From assembly GCA_033807695.1 (NCBI GenBank), contig CM066302.1, positions 1,178,001 to 1,242,000 of the forward strand: a DNA stretch of 64,000 bases. The letters run 5' to 3'. This DNA comes from Daedaleopsis sinensis. Lineage: Eukaryota; Basidiomycota; Agaricomycetes; Polyporales; Polyporaceae. The position numbers were made by a program, and so were the translations under genes. Of the stretch, positions 11,282 through 26,734 are shown piece by piece. The notes under the pieces were generated by a model. It was not told the DNA's origin and searched no databases. It worked only from the letters and a program-made list of their open reading frames with translations. Each line of letters starts with the position of its first letter. Position 1 is the stretch's first letter.

Positions 11282-14200
11282 GCCCAACAGCAACAGCAAC
11301 AACAGGCTCAACAGCAGCAGGCCCAGCAGCAGCAGCAGAAGGCGTCGCCCACTCAACAGCAGCCTAGCGCGGGGTACGCACCAATCGCGCCTGCACCTTC
11401 CACACCGCAGGCGCCGGGCTCCCCGCACATCGGCACGAAGCGCAAGGCGTCGGTGACCCCCGTGCCCCAGTCTGCGCCCGCACCTGCCGCGCCGGGCCCG
11501 CAGCTCGTGCGCTCACAAAGCGGGACTGGGATCGCGGGGATGGGCATCGCGGGGAACGTCGGCCCAGGGCTCGGTCACCAGCTGCAACAGCAACAACAGC
11601 AGCAGCAGCAGCAGCAGAGCTCGCTCATGGGCGGGGCGGGCGGCGGGACGATGCCGCCCCCCGTCTTCCCGCGTGGGGGACACGGACAAGGACAAGATAC
11701 GGGCATGCACATGATGTCGCGCGCGGTGTCGCAGGGCGCACCGAATCCCGCGCTCAACGTGAACACGGTACAGAGCCCCGTGGCCCCCATGGGCATCGCC
11801 TCCCCGACGGTCAACATGAGCAACTTGAACATGAACATGAACATGAACGTGAACCCCGGCTTGGCGGGCATGGACGCACCTGCGCTGTCGAGCATGCCGC
11901 ACACCCCCGCGCGCCAGCAGTCGCTCCCGCCCGCCGCCGCCTCCCCGATCGTCCCCGGCCCGCTCCCCAGTGGCAGCGCGAAGGCGCAGGCGAAGACGGC
12001 CGCCGGGTCGCCCGCCCCATCCGCGCCCACGCAGGCCCCAGTCCCGGCCCCGACGACGACGACGAAGATCGTGCCGGCGCTGCCGTCGCTGCCGAAGGAC
12101 GTGAGCCTGGACCCGAAGGTGACGCGGGTGTCGGTCGTGCCGCTCGTGGACTCGGAGCGCGCGATCCCGCCGCTCGCGGACGAGGAGGTGCGCAGCGTGC
12201 AGGCGTGGATGGCCGCGGACAAGGCGTACGAGGCGCGCTACAAGAAGATGCGCGAGCGCGTCGGGGAGGAGGCGCGCCGCACGGTCGGGGCGCCGCGCGC
12301 GTGGTGGGAGAAGGACTTTGCGCTGCCGGGGGCGGGCTCGGAGGAGCGCGAGCGGAGGAGGCGCGCGGAGAAGTGGATGCTTACGGGCATGAAGGCGCAT
12401 AAGGAGCGGGAGATGAAGGACCGGAAAAGGCTCGGGAAGCGGGAGGGCCTGCGTTTGTGAGTGTCGCGCGCTCTGTTGTTCCGCGAATGTGGGCGTGTGC
12501 TGATGTGTGGTTTGCTCTCTCTTTGCAGGCCACGGAGGATCTCCGACGAGGACGCGCAGCGACCGGAGCAGCTCGTGCCTATCCGGCTCGAGTTCGACGT
12601 CGACCACTACAAGATGCGGGATACGTTCGTGTGGAACTTGAACGGTAAGCTGCCCCGTCCGCCATGCGTGCGTGCACAGCGCTGACGCTCGTGTTTCTCT
12701 TTCCCTCCGTCCCCTCACATCCGCGCTGTGCTAGACCCCGTCATCACCCCCGAGGTGTTCGCGCAGTCGGTCGTCGACGACTACGGGCTCGCGCCGAGCT
12801 ACCACGCGACGATCACGAAGTCCATCCAGGAGCAGCTCGGCGACTTCAAGGCGCACTCCGCGACGTTCGGCGAGGACGGCGTGCTGATCGACGAGCCCGA
12901 GGGCGCGCTCGCCGGCCGCTTCTCGCTCGAGGAGACGGCGTGGTGGGAGGCGTGGCGCAAGCGCGTGCGCGCGAAGGCGCTGTACAAGATGCCGAGCCCG
13001 CCGGACGTGCGCACGCGCAAGCGGCGGAAGGTCGTCAAGGACGAGCCGGGCGAGGGCGCGCCGCCCCCTGGCCCCGGGCTCGACGCGCCGATGGCGGTCG
13101 ACGACTTTGAGGAGGACGAGAACCTGATGCACGAGGAGATGCGCATTCTGGTGAAGGTGCGTTTGGGTGTCTCGTGTGGGCGGGGTGCAGTCGGTTGATC
13201 TGGTTTCTGTATGCGCGATCTGCGTGGGGTGCATGCACAGCTCGACATCATAGTCGGCTCCCTGAAGCTCGAGGACCAGTTCGAGTGGGATCTCGAGAAC
13301 AACGACCCCACGCCCGAGCAGTTCGCTGAGATCTACGCGAAGGATCTCGGGCTCGGTGGTGAGTTCAGGTAAGCAAGCAGTGCATGCTCTCTATGTTTAA
13401 TCGGGCGGCCGTTGACATGCGTGCTGTAGGACGGCCATCGCGCATGCGATCCGCGAGCAGGTCCAGATCTACCAGAAGTCGCTGTTCCTCGTCGGCCACC
13501 CGTCGGACGGGTCTGCGGTCCAGGACGACGACCTGCGCATGTCCCTCCTGCCCTCGCTCACGTCCGGGGCGCGCTCGATGGAGCAGGTCAGCGCGTTCAC
13601 GCCGCAGCTCAACTACCTCAGCGAGAGTGAGCTCGAGAAGAACGAGAAGGACCGCGAGAAGGAGCTCGCCCGCCGCAAGCGCAAGACGACCCGCGGACGG
13701 CGCGGCGTCGCGCTGCCCGACCGCGAGCCCCCAAAGACGTACCGGACCCCAGCGATCGGCTTCCCCGAGATATCGCCCGCGGCACTCGCGCTCGCCGCAG
13801 CAGCAGCCGCGCCCACGTCCCGTCGTGCAGCCGCCGCAGCCGCATCGCTCACGATCGCGAACATGGTCGCGTCGGAGAACGGTGGGATCGTGCTGCCCCA
13901 GACGCCGTCTGCGCCCATCACGCCCGTCGCACCGCAGCCGACGACGAAGGACAAGAAGCCGAAGGGCCTGTTCAAGCCGCCGCCGTACCCCCCGACCGTC
14001 CTGCGTCCGCGCGCGAGCGTCAAGGCGCCCACGCCGTCCACTGCCGCGGACATCTCGTCGCTGCCCCCGCCGCTCGAGAACGACCTGCCCGCGCCGAGCA
14101 GCAGCGGCATCGACCGGCAGGGCTCCAAGGTCGTTCTGACCGCGAAGCGCGTGAAGGAGCTCGAGCGCGAGGCGAAGGAGAAGGAGTACGCCGATGGACA

Positions 14201-15244
14201 GCACGCGAACTACATCAACGGCGTGTGGCATTGTTCGAACTGCGGGTGCCCCGAGAGCATCGCCATCGGCCGCCGCAAGGGCCCGCTGGGCGACAAGTCG
14301 CAGTGTGGGACGTGTGGTAAGCACTTTCTTCCATGTTCTGGCTCGTGGCCATAGGTCTGAGGGTGTCGCTTGCAGGAAAATACTGGCACAGGCATCGCCG
14401 GCCGCGGCCGGTCACGTACAACTCCAGCCTCGAGTACCACAAGGGTCTCCAGCGGGCGGAGGAGCAGCAAAAGTCGGCTTCGAAGAAGAAACGGCCACAG
14501 TCGAGCTTCGTCGAGAAGGAGCCGCAGATGGCCGACGACGACGCGGACATGGGCACCCCTGGCCCGTCGAAGCCCAAGTCTGCCGCAGCCTCCGTCGCGC
14601 CCGAAAGCGTCTCCGGCGCTGCGGACCCCATCGACAGAGCCATGTCCCCCGCCTCCTCTGTGTCCAGTGCCGACGAGTCCCCTCTGGCGAATCTCGTGAA
14701 GATGAACGGCGCGCACGCGCGCTCGGCGCCTCCTGCGCCTCCCGAGCCCGAGAACCAGGCCGACGGCAACCACACGGCGTCCCCTCCCCAAGCATCCCCC
14801 CCTCGCTCTGCCCCCTCTGCCCCTCCTCCCGCGCACCAGCCACCGGTACGTGCCGCTCCGCACGCGCGCCCGTGGCCAGATCCAGAACTCGTTGCTGACG
14901 CCACTCTTCGTGTAGTTGACTGTCCCGCAGTGGATGACGGACGCGATGATCGCGATGCAGACGCGGTACCCTGACGACATCTTCGAGGTCGTTACCCGCA
15001 AGAACGCGAACGGGGAGTACGACCTCCGCATCAAGTGCACAGACTGCCCGGGCAAGGTGTGTGCCGCCCGCTCGCGTGTCGAGACCGACCAGCCGCTGAT
15101 TGTTGTTGCGTCCTTGCGTCTCGCGTTCTCTAGCATTATACACCTGGCCCCGGGGAGACGCTGCAGAACTTCGAAGTTCATCTCAAAAACCGCCAGCATC
15201 GGGGCAAGGTCAACGCGCGAATGCACCCCCCGACGGACCCGTAG
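9571..15244 (+). CDS. SNF5: SNF5/INI1 family subunit of SWI/SNF-type chromatin remodeller
   Basis: This is the core SNF5 (SMARCB1/INI1) subunit that holds nucleosomes against the remodeller ATPase in the nucleus. Nine exons splice in frame: 9571-10186, 10239-12456, 12529-12644, 12735-13156, 13241-13368, 13430-14316, 14376-14845, 14916-15056 and 15134-15244, giving 1702 residues. Residues 1-500 are rich in Gly, Met, Gln and Pro. About 503-573 is nearly pure polyglutamine. The SNF5 domain runs from about 960 (VPIRLEFDVDHYKMRDTF) to about 1190, and its second repeat includes LEDQFEWDLENNDPTPEQFA. A GATA-type finger at about 1432-1475 has CSNCG, an 18-residue loop, then CGTCGKYWHRHRRPRP. The tail has KCTDCPGKHY and FEVHLKNRQHRGKV, which fit a C2H2 (U1-like) finger across the last intron. 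The family is certain; choosing between SWI/SNF and RSC (Sfh1) needs a tree, although the long Q-rich N-terminus favours Snf5. Confidence 0.95.
11131..11340 (+). repeat. CAG/CAA polyglutamine tract inside SNF5
   Basis: The tract is a run of mixed CAG and CAA codons with a few His and Ala interruptions, encoding about 70 residues that are mostly Gln. The mixing of CAG and CAA suggests selection at protein level and reduces slippage. Length variation between strains is likely. Confidence 0.9.
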
Positions 15245-15400
15245 ACCCCGTCTCGCCTCGTATATGCACCTGAATACTCTGACCGTCCTCCTGCTATCAC
15301 CACTGGATCCTGTTGTGCTTATGACCCGCTATTTACCTGCGCGGCTCCGTTTTGTATTGTAATCACCACGAAATCTTATAACTTCCCTCCTGAGTATGGT

Positions 15401-15437
<37 letters not shown>

Positions 15438-15438
15438 A
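15401..15438. repeat. (AAC)n microsatellite
   Basis: An AAC trinucleotide run with one ATC interruption lies in the 300-bp convergent space between SNF5 and TRM4. The rest of that space shows only 3' UTR-like sequence. Confidence 0.9.
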
Positions 15439-15543
15439 GCTGTGAGTTCTGTGTCTTCCGAGTGCAGGTAAGCACTCGGGTAACGTATCAGCCTCGCGGA
15501 AGGGGCACAGTAATCACATACGAAAGGCCTGGGCCCTGGACTC

Positions 15544-18981
<3,438 letters not shown>

Positions 18982-20264
18982 ATGAATGGATTTCGTTCAC
19001 TCTATTCGAGCAGTAGTGATCCAGTCAGCTTCAACGTGAGTTCGGGTAATTCGCCGTAGAGGAATCAGAACCCCAAACCTTTTGAAAAAGTACGCGTTAG
19101 TTCCGTGGTAATGCAGCGATTTGTAACGACTATCAATTCTGCTATCAATCATATTAGGCGCCCAATGACCACTTCAGGGCAGGGAGGACTGATCGGTGAG
19201 CAAACACTAGTGACTCGGATAAATTTTGTGTTTACCACTATGTAGCATCCTACTGGATTCATACACGTCCACCAACCGCAAGGACCAGATCTTGACTTCT
19301 TTAACCTAATATCTGGCTGTCCGTCGAGACCACATGTATTTTGCGAGGCGAGACAAAGGCATCGGAACTCGTTCAGGCTGTTCCGAGTAGGTCCTAGGGT
19401 TGAAAGTCGTCGGGACACCAGCCATGTTCATGCAGGTGAGCACTGCGTTGCTGTACATTATCTGTATCTAATGATGAAGCTGCAGCAACAGTGTATACAC
19501 GCGAAAGGTCGCGTGCTGATAACAAACCTGGGGGCCACTCACCTGCCAGCTCAAACAAAGGACTTAGGACAACGACCTGATGCATCACATACCTCGGCGT
19601 CGACACGCAGGCCATGAGCGACAATATTGAGTGGCATACAATGCTATCTTGTGGAGGTCGTGCTACCCTCTTCACGGACCTAGAACTCGCCTATCGTCAT
19701 CACCTTCCACTTTTGTGCGATGGTCGATCCACTCTTCCCACAAAGCCGGCTTCCATAACATCCAACGTCGGGGTTGGCTGTATGTAAGTAGCCTGTTCGA
19801 TGTCGTCAGCTGTCCCTGAAGGAGACTTTGCTGTGCCCATGAGCCAACTTGTCTTTCTAGACTGCGTTGATCATCGCAGACCGCTTTGGTGCCAGACTCC
19901 GCGTTCTCATGTCCGCACCTTCTCCGCTCTATCGATGCAGAACGCGGTCGCCCTCATCGCAATGTGGTGAGACCTCGGTGGGACACGCGCAACACTGCTA
20001 CACTGCTACACCCACCCGCCCCGTACAACCTTTGACCACTACTTAGCTGTGTATGGCTCAGGGCCACAACATGGTAGGTGATTTGATGTTTGATCACACA
20101 ATGGCAAGGAATATCCCGCCGCAGTGCATCTACCTACCGCGCTTCGGCCGGCATCGAGTTAGGCTCCTGCTCCAGGTAGCATATACACGAGGAGAACACG
20201 ATGCTTCTCTTCCTTTCTTCTCCAGACGCCGGGTTCCTACCCCTCACTCGCCATTTATATACCC
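18982..20264. other. Intergenic region between TRM4 and the WH1-CRIB gene
   Basis: Divergent promoter region of about 1.4 kb to the next start codon. Only short open frames without recognisable motifs are visible, and AT content is higher than in the genes. Confidence 0.5.
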
Positions 20265-20271
20265 TCCTGTT
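20265..20271 (+). promoter_or_regulatory. TATA box of WH1-CRIB gene
   Basis: TTATATA lies 93 bp upstream of the ATG, followed by a C/T-rich leader typical of fungal promoters. Confidence 0.5.
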
Positions 20272-20363
20272 AGCTGCCACCAGCATCCACATCTCTTGTC
20301 CACTGACCCTTCCTACCCTATCTTAGTTTTCCCTTCTTACTTTCTCGACCACTAGTGCACACC

Positions 20364-21491
20364 ATGGCTCAAACACATCCCGACTCTCCCGCCGCCACCA
20401 TCTCCTCCCTCTCCAGCGACGACAGACATCACGTCCTTTCCTATCTTCCTCCAGACACCAAGGCTATTGCCATCGCTCCCGCACGTATCTATCAGTCACC
20501 TTTCGGCACATCTGCAGACTCCTGGAACTTCACTGGCCTGCGAGGCATGCTCGTCTTCGGCCGGAACCGAATCACAGTCTACCCGGACCGACCCCTGGGG
20601 GTCGGCTCGAGTACGAGCATCGAGCAAAACTACTGGTTCCGCCTTGTCGATGTGGACTCCGGGAAGGGGATCGTCTGGTTCCATCCTATCCCCTCAGATC
20701 TTGACTACCATGCAGACAAACCATTCTTCCACACCTTCTCTGGCTGCGTACGTCCACCTCGCGCCTCTGCTCTGCGTCACGCGCTCACGTTCACTTGCAG
20801 TCAAGGATGTTCGGCTTCCGCTTCGACGAGGACCATGACGCCGAGAAGTTTCGCAAGCGTATTACAAGCCGCATCCAGATCTCCGGTACGTCCGCCCTTC
20901 ATGTCCGTCGCTCTCCGTTCATCTCACCAAACGCTTCTCACCGCCGTCCACCTTCTTCACTATCGTACTACAGCGCCCGGTCTCCCCAAGTCCAGAACAG
21001 CGAAGCCGCTCCCCGTTTCGCCGCCTCCTGCAGCGCCTGCAGCGCTCCCGCACGCCAACTCCCACTCGCCAAGCGCCGGCGCCGGACGGAGGCTCTCCCC
21101 CGCCATGATATCCTCGCCCACACCGGGAACGTTCGTCCACGTCGCGCACGTCGGTCTCGATGAGAAGGGCCGGATCGAGTCGACGCCGAATCTCGAGCCC
21201 GGATGGACGATGATCCTCGAGGAGCTGCACGGGTACGGCGTGACGGACAACATGGTCGCGAAAGACTTCAATTTCGTCGAGGGCTTCCTCGCTGGCGCCA
21301 AGGCGAGCCTCGTCCAGGAGCTCCATAAGACGTCCGTCGCGGCCAAGGCCATGCGGGGCCGCACGGGTGAGTGGCCGGTGTACTACTCCGCGTCGCGCTG
21401 TGGCGGCCGCTGACGTTCGACTTACTTGTGTGTAGGCGACGACAAGCCGGTGCGCCCTGTGCAGCGGAAGAAAGTCCCTGGTTACTTTTGA
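20364..21491 (+). CDS. WH1-CRIB domain protein (WASP-like N-terminal half only)
   Basis: Four exons (20364-20747, 20801-20885, 20974-21366, 21436-21491) give 305 residues. Residues about 15-155 form a WH1/EVH1 domain, with WNFTGLRGMLVFGRN, YWFRLVDVDSGKGIVWFHPI and MFGFRFDEDHDAEKFRKRI, the strand and helix pattern that binds proline-rich partners. After a short Pro/Ala linker comes a canonical CRIB motif at about 199-214, ISSPTPGTFVHVAHVG, which fits ISxPx4FxHxxHVG and predicts binding of GTP-loaded Cdc42/Rac. A helical segment, GYGVTDNMVAKDFNFVEGF, follows. The protein ends at RKKVPGYF with no polyproline run and no WH2/central/acidic region, so it should not activate Arp2/3 directly. A role as a Cdc42-responsive adaptor is inferred. 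Confidence 0.85.
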
Positions 21492-22815
21492 CTGCACTCG
21501 CCGCCCGCCGATGTTTGCGCGACATCGATCCCACTTATCGACCGCCACGACCCCGTTCGAGTATATGCCTCCATTGCACGGACTTCTCATCCTTCTAGGT
21601 TATTCGCTATCCCTTTGGTGTTCCTTCTGCGCCATGCTATTACTGTCTCGTTTGTACCCAGCTTCCGCTGCGCTCCGTTCGTTCCCGTTCCTGCTATGTA
21701 TTGATCGCGTCTCCTTGTTTCTCGCTCTCTCTCGCTCTCTGGGTCTCCCTCGCGCATCCTGTACCATACTCGCATTCACCACACTGCACACTGCACGCAC
21801 TGTACAACATACCACTACTTACCATGCACATCAATCGTTCCCCAGCATCGCATGTACGCCCTGTGTATCACGGCCATACCTACTACTCGTACGAAACAAT
21901 AAGTATATTCATTTAAACAGCCCAGATCCAGACCGAGTGTGCAGAAAATTAATAGGCAGCTGCACGCGGAACCGGAGTCCCTGCTGTGATCCGCATGCAT
22001 GTGTGTGCCTAGCAGATGTTATTCGCGTTGCTCTTCTCTTCGTCGAGCCTCGGCAGCCCGCATAGTGACTTGGAAGCTGGACAAGCTTGACCTTGTCCCG
22101 AGTCACATCTTCCTTCCGATCCCGTTCCATTCCAATTCTCAAGGCCACGCCGCCTTCCGCCATGCGTGTTCTGCCTGGCACCCGGGCGCCGTCCGCAACT
22201 GTATGTCACGGACCACGGCGTGCAAGCAGCAAGTCTACTATCGCCCCCATTCGCACGGGCGGCGTACTGTGCCCTGTGCATTGCGAGCCAGTCCGATCTC
22301 CCGGACACTTAAGTTCGTACCTCGGAATGCGTCCCTTCGACCCTCGGATACTCGGGCGACGGGACGACGCAGCACAGGGTCCAATGACACTTGAGCGGAC
22401 GTCAAACCATCCGAGCATCCTGACACTGAATTGCGGTCGCCCTCGAGGAGAGGTTACGTATGCGTGGGTTCCCCCCAGCTCTATCGGCGTCGGACCTACG
22501 AGCTTCGATGCGTGCGCAGATGCATGTGGCGAGAGGTGGGGCGGGGCGGACGAGAGCCTCGCGGGCCGCGCGATGTGCCGCGCAACTCTAGTTCTAGTCT
22601 ATCGGGGTGGAGACACGGCGATTATTGTGCCCGTACACGAGTACGCTGTACACCCACGCCATCGCGGAACGCGCGCGCAGCAACGTGTCGCGCGCCACCG
22701 GGGGCAGATCCAGTGTGTTTCTTCAGGTTTCTTCGCGCCTTGCTGCTGCATCGCATCCGCGGGCTTCGGACGCGGTCCACAGGCACTGCGGTGGTGCACT
22801 GGACTGGACGCGCAT
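21492..22815. other. Convergent intergenic region
   Basis: This holds the 3' UTR of the WH1-CRIB gene, a CT-rich run near 21716-21745, and sequence up to the 3' end of the NADH dehydrogenase gene. A 272-codon open frame at 22087-22905 begins at TTG, has no motif and runs into the dehydrogenase last exon on the other strand, so I do not call it. Confidence 0.5.
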
Positions 22816-25493
22816 CTAGAAGCGACTGAGATCGCGGCCAAAGATCCAGTTGAGGAACCTGTGGTCAAAACACGCCCGATCAGTTCCATGATCCATGATC
22901 CATGATCCACGACAAGACGACCCCCACGCCATCTCAGACCACCACGTTGCGGTCGATATTCCCAGCGCAACCACACCGAGTCCGAGTCGGACTCGGAGCA
23001 CGCACGATACTCGAGCAGGTAGATACGAACAGCATCATAGGGTCATGGTCTAACCAGACAGACTGTGAACTCACCAGTACATCGGCACGAGGATCTTGTT
23101 CCGCACGCTCAGCGTCTTCGTGAAGTACGCCGAGCGCCACAGCAGCCACGCGACGCGCCCCGTCGCGGTCTGCGTCTCCTTCGCGCGCGGGCCCGTCGCC
23201 GCGCGCGTGCGGTCGAACACCGCGTTCCAGTCGCCGACGTACGCGAGGCTGCCCGCGTTCCGGAACTCGAACGCCTTGTCCCCCTTGAGCGCGGCCGCCG
23301 GGTCCGCCGCGCGCACGAGGCGGTTGAGCCGCCGCGCGACGTACTTGGCCTGCTGGTTAGCGACCTGCGCGGTCGCGGGCAGCAGCTCGCCCGCGATCGT
23401 CGCCGCGTCCCCGAGCGCGTACACGTCTGGGTCGGGCGCGTCCGTGCGGTGCATGACGACGTTCATGTGGGCGTCCGTGAGGAGGGACCTGTGCGCGGAC
23501 GGGGTGGTGTTAACGTTGTTCAGTACAGTGTGGACGTGCGGCGCCGGACCGGGTCCGGGCAACGTGAAGGACGAGTGGACTGTGGGGCTCGCGGGAGGCG
23601 ACGTATGGGGTGTGGGGGGGCGATGTCGTACGTTCATACGTACGGGTGCGGGGTAGTGTGCGAAGCTGAGCCCCCCGGGCAACTACAGGATGATGCGTGG
23701 GGTGCGGGGGCAGAGGGGCTCACCTCTTCGTCCGTTCGTCCTTCTTTGCGTCCGCGATCGACTCGATGAGCGGGTTCGGCGCGAGCCCCGTGCTCCACAC
23801 GAGCAGGCCGAAGTTCACTGGGGGTGGCAGGTGCACGATCAGCTGCCAGATTGTGGGGGGCACGCCGCGTGGCTCGTATCGAGGACGAGATGACATACCT
23901 TCGCCCTCTTCAGTCACGAACATACGGCCCTGCACAGCGCAACGTCAGTTATTTCCCCCGAATGATCCACTATCTCGATGACTGTCGGTGTGTCCGTGTA
24001 GGGGCACTCCCCACTGCGGTCGCAATGTCACGAGCAGGGCACGCGCGCTCGGCTCCGAGCGTAATAGATAGGGTGAACGGGGGTAGACAGGCAACTTACC
24101 TGTTCCACGCGCTCGACGTGGTGCTGCGTCAATAGCCGGATTCCTTCTCTCTTAAATTTTGTGACTGCGTATCTTCAGCAAGCGAGCGAGCGGATCAGCC
24201 AATGCAGGTCAAAAAATGAGAATGAACACTGACTCTTGCAACCCGGCATCAAATCCGCCGAGGATGCTCGGGGCGACGTCATAGAGGTTAATCCTCGCCA
24301 TGGCCGTCAGCGTCGGGTAGTGCCGGTGCATGTCGGTGTGGAGGAGGTCGTGCAGCTCCGCTGCGAATTCGACGCCCGTCGGCCCGCCGCCAACGATGCA
24401 GAAATTCAACAGCTTCCTTCTGTCGGCATCGGTGATGGTGGGTTGATTGGCTTGCTCGAAACCTGGACATACGATGCGGTCAACGACGGTTTATGGGATT
24501 GCCAACCAAACGTACATTCAAGAACGCGTGCACGGATCTTGCGAGCGTCGCTGATGTCCTTGAGGAAGTGTGCGTGCTCCTTAACGCCAGGAACGTCGAA
24601 CGCTGGGCAGGCATGCGGTCAGTGCGTGAGAGGAAATGTATGTATGCACGTTCAATTCCCGTTCACGCACTCTGGCTGTACGCGCCCACTGCGATGACGA
24701 GCTTGTCATATGTCAGCTCGAACTTGTCGGAGTTGAGTCCGACAGTTGTCGCGGTGTCGTGCACGTCTGCGGTGCGAGTCGCAGCCGGGAGCGGGCTGGG
24801 TCCTGGAAAGTGTACGGGGAGCGTTGCGGGGGTCTGGAAAATATGATACGCGTAAGTCCCGAACGTTCCAATATTTGAGTGAATGCAGGACAGACGCATA
24901 GAAGCTTCTTGTGTTGGAAATCTACAACCTGTCAGTATATGTTCGAAGCGGCGCGAGGGTAGGTCGCCTACCTATGGAGTCGCACCATGCAGTATAAGAT
25001 CTCTGCATAGAGCATTTATGAATGTTGAAAGCGTCTGAGCAACAGCTTGTAGACTTACAACTGCAGGAGTATACCTTCTGACCGGTTCGATGGCGGCACG
25101 GAATTCAAGGGTGCCTACGGCGCAGCTGGCCAACAGGGGCGTGAAGTTGAAGTAGTTGTTCGGTGATACCATAATCACATCTAGCGGACGCATCAGTGAT
25201 GGTGTTCACAGACGAGTCTCTAAAAGACAACTAGGTTTCGGCTTCCATTTAGCATGCGCAGCATGTATGTATGTATGCGAATTCAAGCATAGTAGGTGGC
25301 TGCACTTACTCCATCGTTTCTTGTCGACAGCCCGAAGGACCTCGTAGCCTCCCCAGCCAGAACCAAGGATCACAAGGCGTTGTTTTTGTCGCGTCGCCGA
25401 GGCGAAGAAAGAACGCGCTCCTCCGAGGCGTTGACGCTGAAGTGCTATTGAGGGTCGAACGCCTGATCCTGGGACTCGAGACAAGGTCGCCAT
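22816..25493 (-). CDS. NDE1: Alternative (type II) NADH dehydrogenase, mitochondrial
   Basis: This single-subunit FAD enzyme oxidises NADH and reduces ubiquinone at the inner mitochondrial membrane without pumping protons. The N-terminus ([15 protein letters not shown], then Arg/Ser-rich) looks like a mitochondrial presequence. The FAD site is [20 protein letters not shown]; next are [18 protein letters not shown] and the second dinucleotide fold, [19 protein letters not shown]. The C-terminal part has [26 protein letters not shown] and [10 protein letters not shown]. The last exon is only 43 nt (22816-22858). It is separated by a 216-bp intron from an exon ending in the split Trp of VPMYW, and completes the family tail [14 protein letters not shown]. 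About nine exons. External (Nde) versus internal (Ndi) orientation cannot be told from sequence. Head to head with the next MFS gene. Confidence 0.92.
22886..22909. repeat. CCATGAT heptamer, three copies
   Basis: Three perfect tandem copies within the last intron of the NADH dehydrogenase gene. Confidence 0.8.
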
Positions 25494-26594
25494 GAACGAC
25501 AGATGACCTAATGGCGGTAAAATCGACGGTTAGCTCTAGCGCGCCAGAAGAGTCGAGAACGGGGTGCGAGACTCGTCTGGCAGCTCGAGGAGTATAAGTA
25601 CCAGAGAAATAGTTCCTGTCGGAGAAGTTCGGAAGAATGGGGACGGAAGGAACAAGAAGGAACAGGACGTCAATCGGAGTCACTGACTCGTAGCAGGGAC
25701 CAATCGCAGCTTCCGTGCTATCTCAGGAGTCTCCGAAGGGACAGAAATCAGCCTGCCAACAAGACACTAGACCCATGCTCCCCGCTCTGCACCAGCGCTT
25801 GGTGGAAGGGGTTCAAGTGAAGAGGCGCTCAGTCACTGTGACAGGCGCGATTGAGAGGCGCTTCGGGGAATGCCGAGGATATTAGGACAGCCTGAGTGGC
25901 CCGTTACGTTTACTACTAGGGATACATGACAAAGAGACTCTAACTAAGTCTCTAACGGTACAGAAGAGTCACCGTTGGCAAGACCGCTTGGCAGCAACTT
26001 CGTCAACGACCTTACCAAGCTGAACGTCGGCTGAACAACTTGTCTATCGTAACGGTATGTGACATACATCTTAGTGAGACCGCTGCTTGACGACACTCTC
26101 ACTCGACTCCTCCTCACCGGCAGCTGGGATCTGCGTTGTATGTATTCTGACTGTGAGAGCGACGGGGATTCCAGTCCGAGTCCGCTGATTAAAGGCTGGA
26201 TCGACGGAGCTCCGATCCTGAACAAGGTTAGTTCGATTGAGGGTGCGTACCCGAAGCGTACCCCACGGCATGAATTGTTTCAAGCCCATGTCGACCACGC
26301 ACCTCCTCCAGCCTAGCTTCGACTTGGCTTGCGACTCTCGCAGTAGTTTTCTGCAATGGCTATGACAAAACAGGCAATTGCCCTGCTTGATTTCTTACGG
26401 TTGGACGGGCCGGTATACCTCAACGTAAGTACCTCTCGCTCGGCTAGGCTCGGGCGCCACGACGACTGCACACTTGACCTCTCCCATCAAGTATTCTTAG
26501 TACTACCCGACTCGCGCCATCCTCTGACCAGATCTTAATGTTTGGCGGTCTGCATTCTTGGCTATCTTTGACAGCCAGCGCGTCCTCTCGCGCG
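25494..26594. other. Divergent promoter region, NADH dehydrogenase / MFS
   Basis: About 1.24 kb lies between the two start codons. No gene is visible. It carries the MFS core promoter at its right end. Confidence 0.5.
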
Positions 26595-26603
26595 TATATA
26601 AAG
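26595..26603 (+). promoter_or_regulatory. TATA box of second MFS gene
   Basis: TATATAAAG lies 132 bp upstream of the ATG with a C-rich leader after it. This is a strong match to a fungal TATA box. Confidence 0.6.
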
Positions 26604-26734
26604 TCCCATCCGCCCGCTTCTTCCCCGCCGTCGCTTGCGGACTTCTTCTCCGCCTACCGTGACCACGACCCCCGCGCGACCCCAGCGACTCCTCAGGCCT
26701 CTACAGCTCCTACTCCGACGGCGACGCGAAAATC

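Noticed and set aside
9439..11428. Very long minus-strand open frames opposite SNF5
   Set aside because: They are mirror frames of a repetitive GC-rich coding region (Gln/Met/Gly codons read backwards as Leu/His/Pro). The plus strand has intact domains and splice sites.
15401..15438. Possible CRISPR-like or coding repeat
   Set aside because: It is a plain AAC microsatellite with no spacers. No CRISPR array occurs in this eukaryotic window.
22087..22905. 272-codon open frame between the WH1-CRIB and NADH dehydrogenase genes
   Set aside because: Starts with TTG, has no recognisable motif, and its end overlaps the last exon of the dehydrogenase on the other strand.
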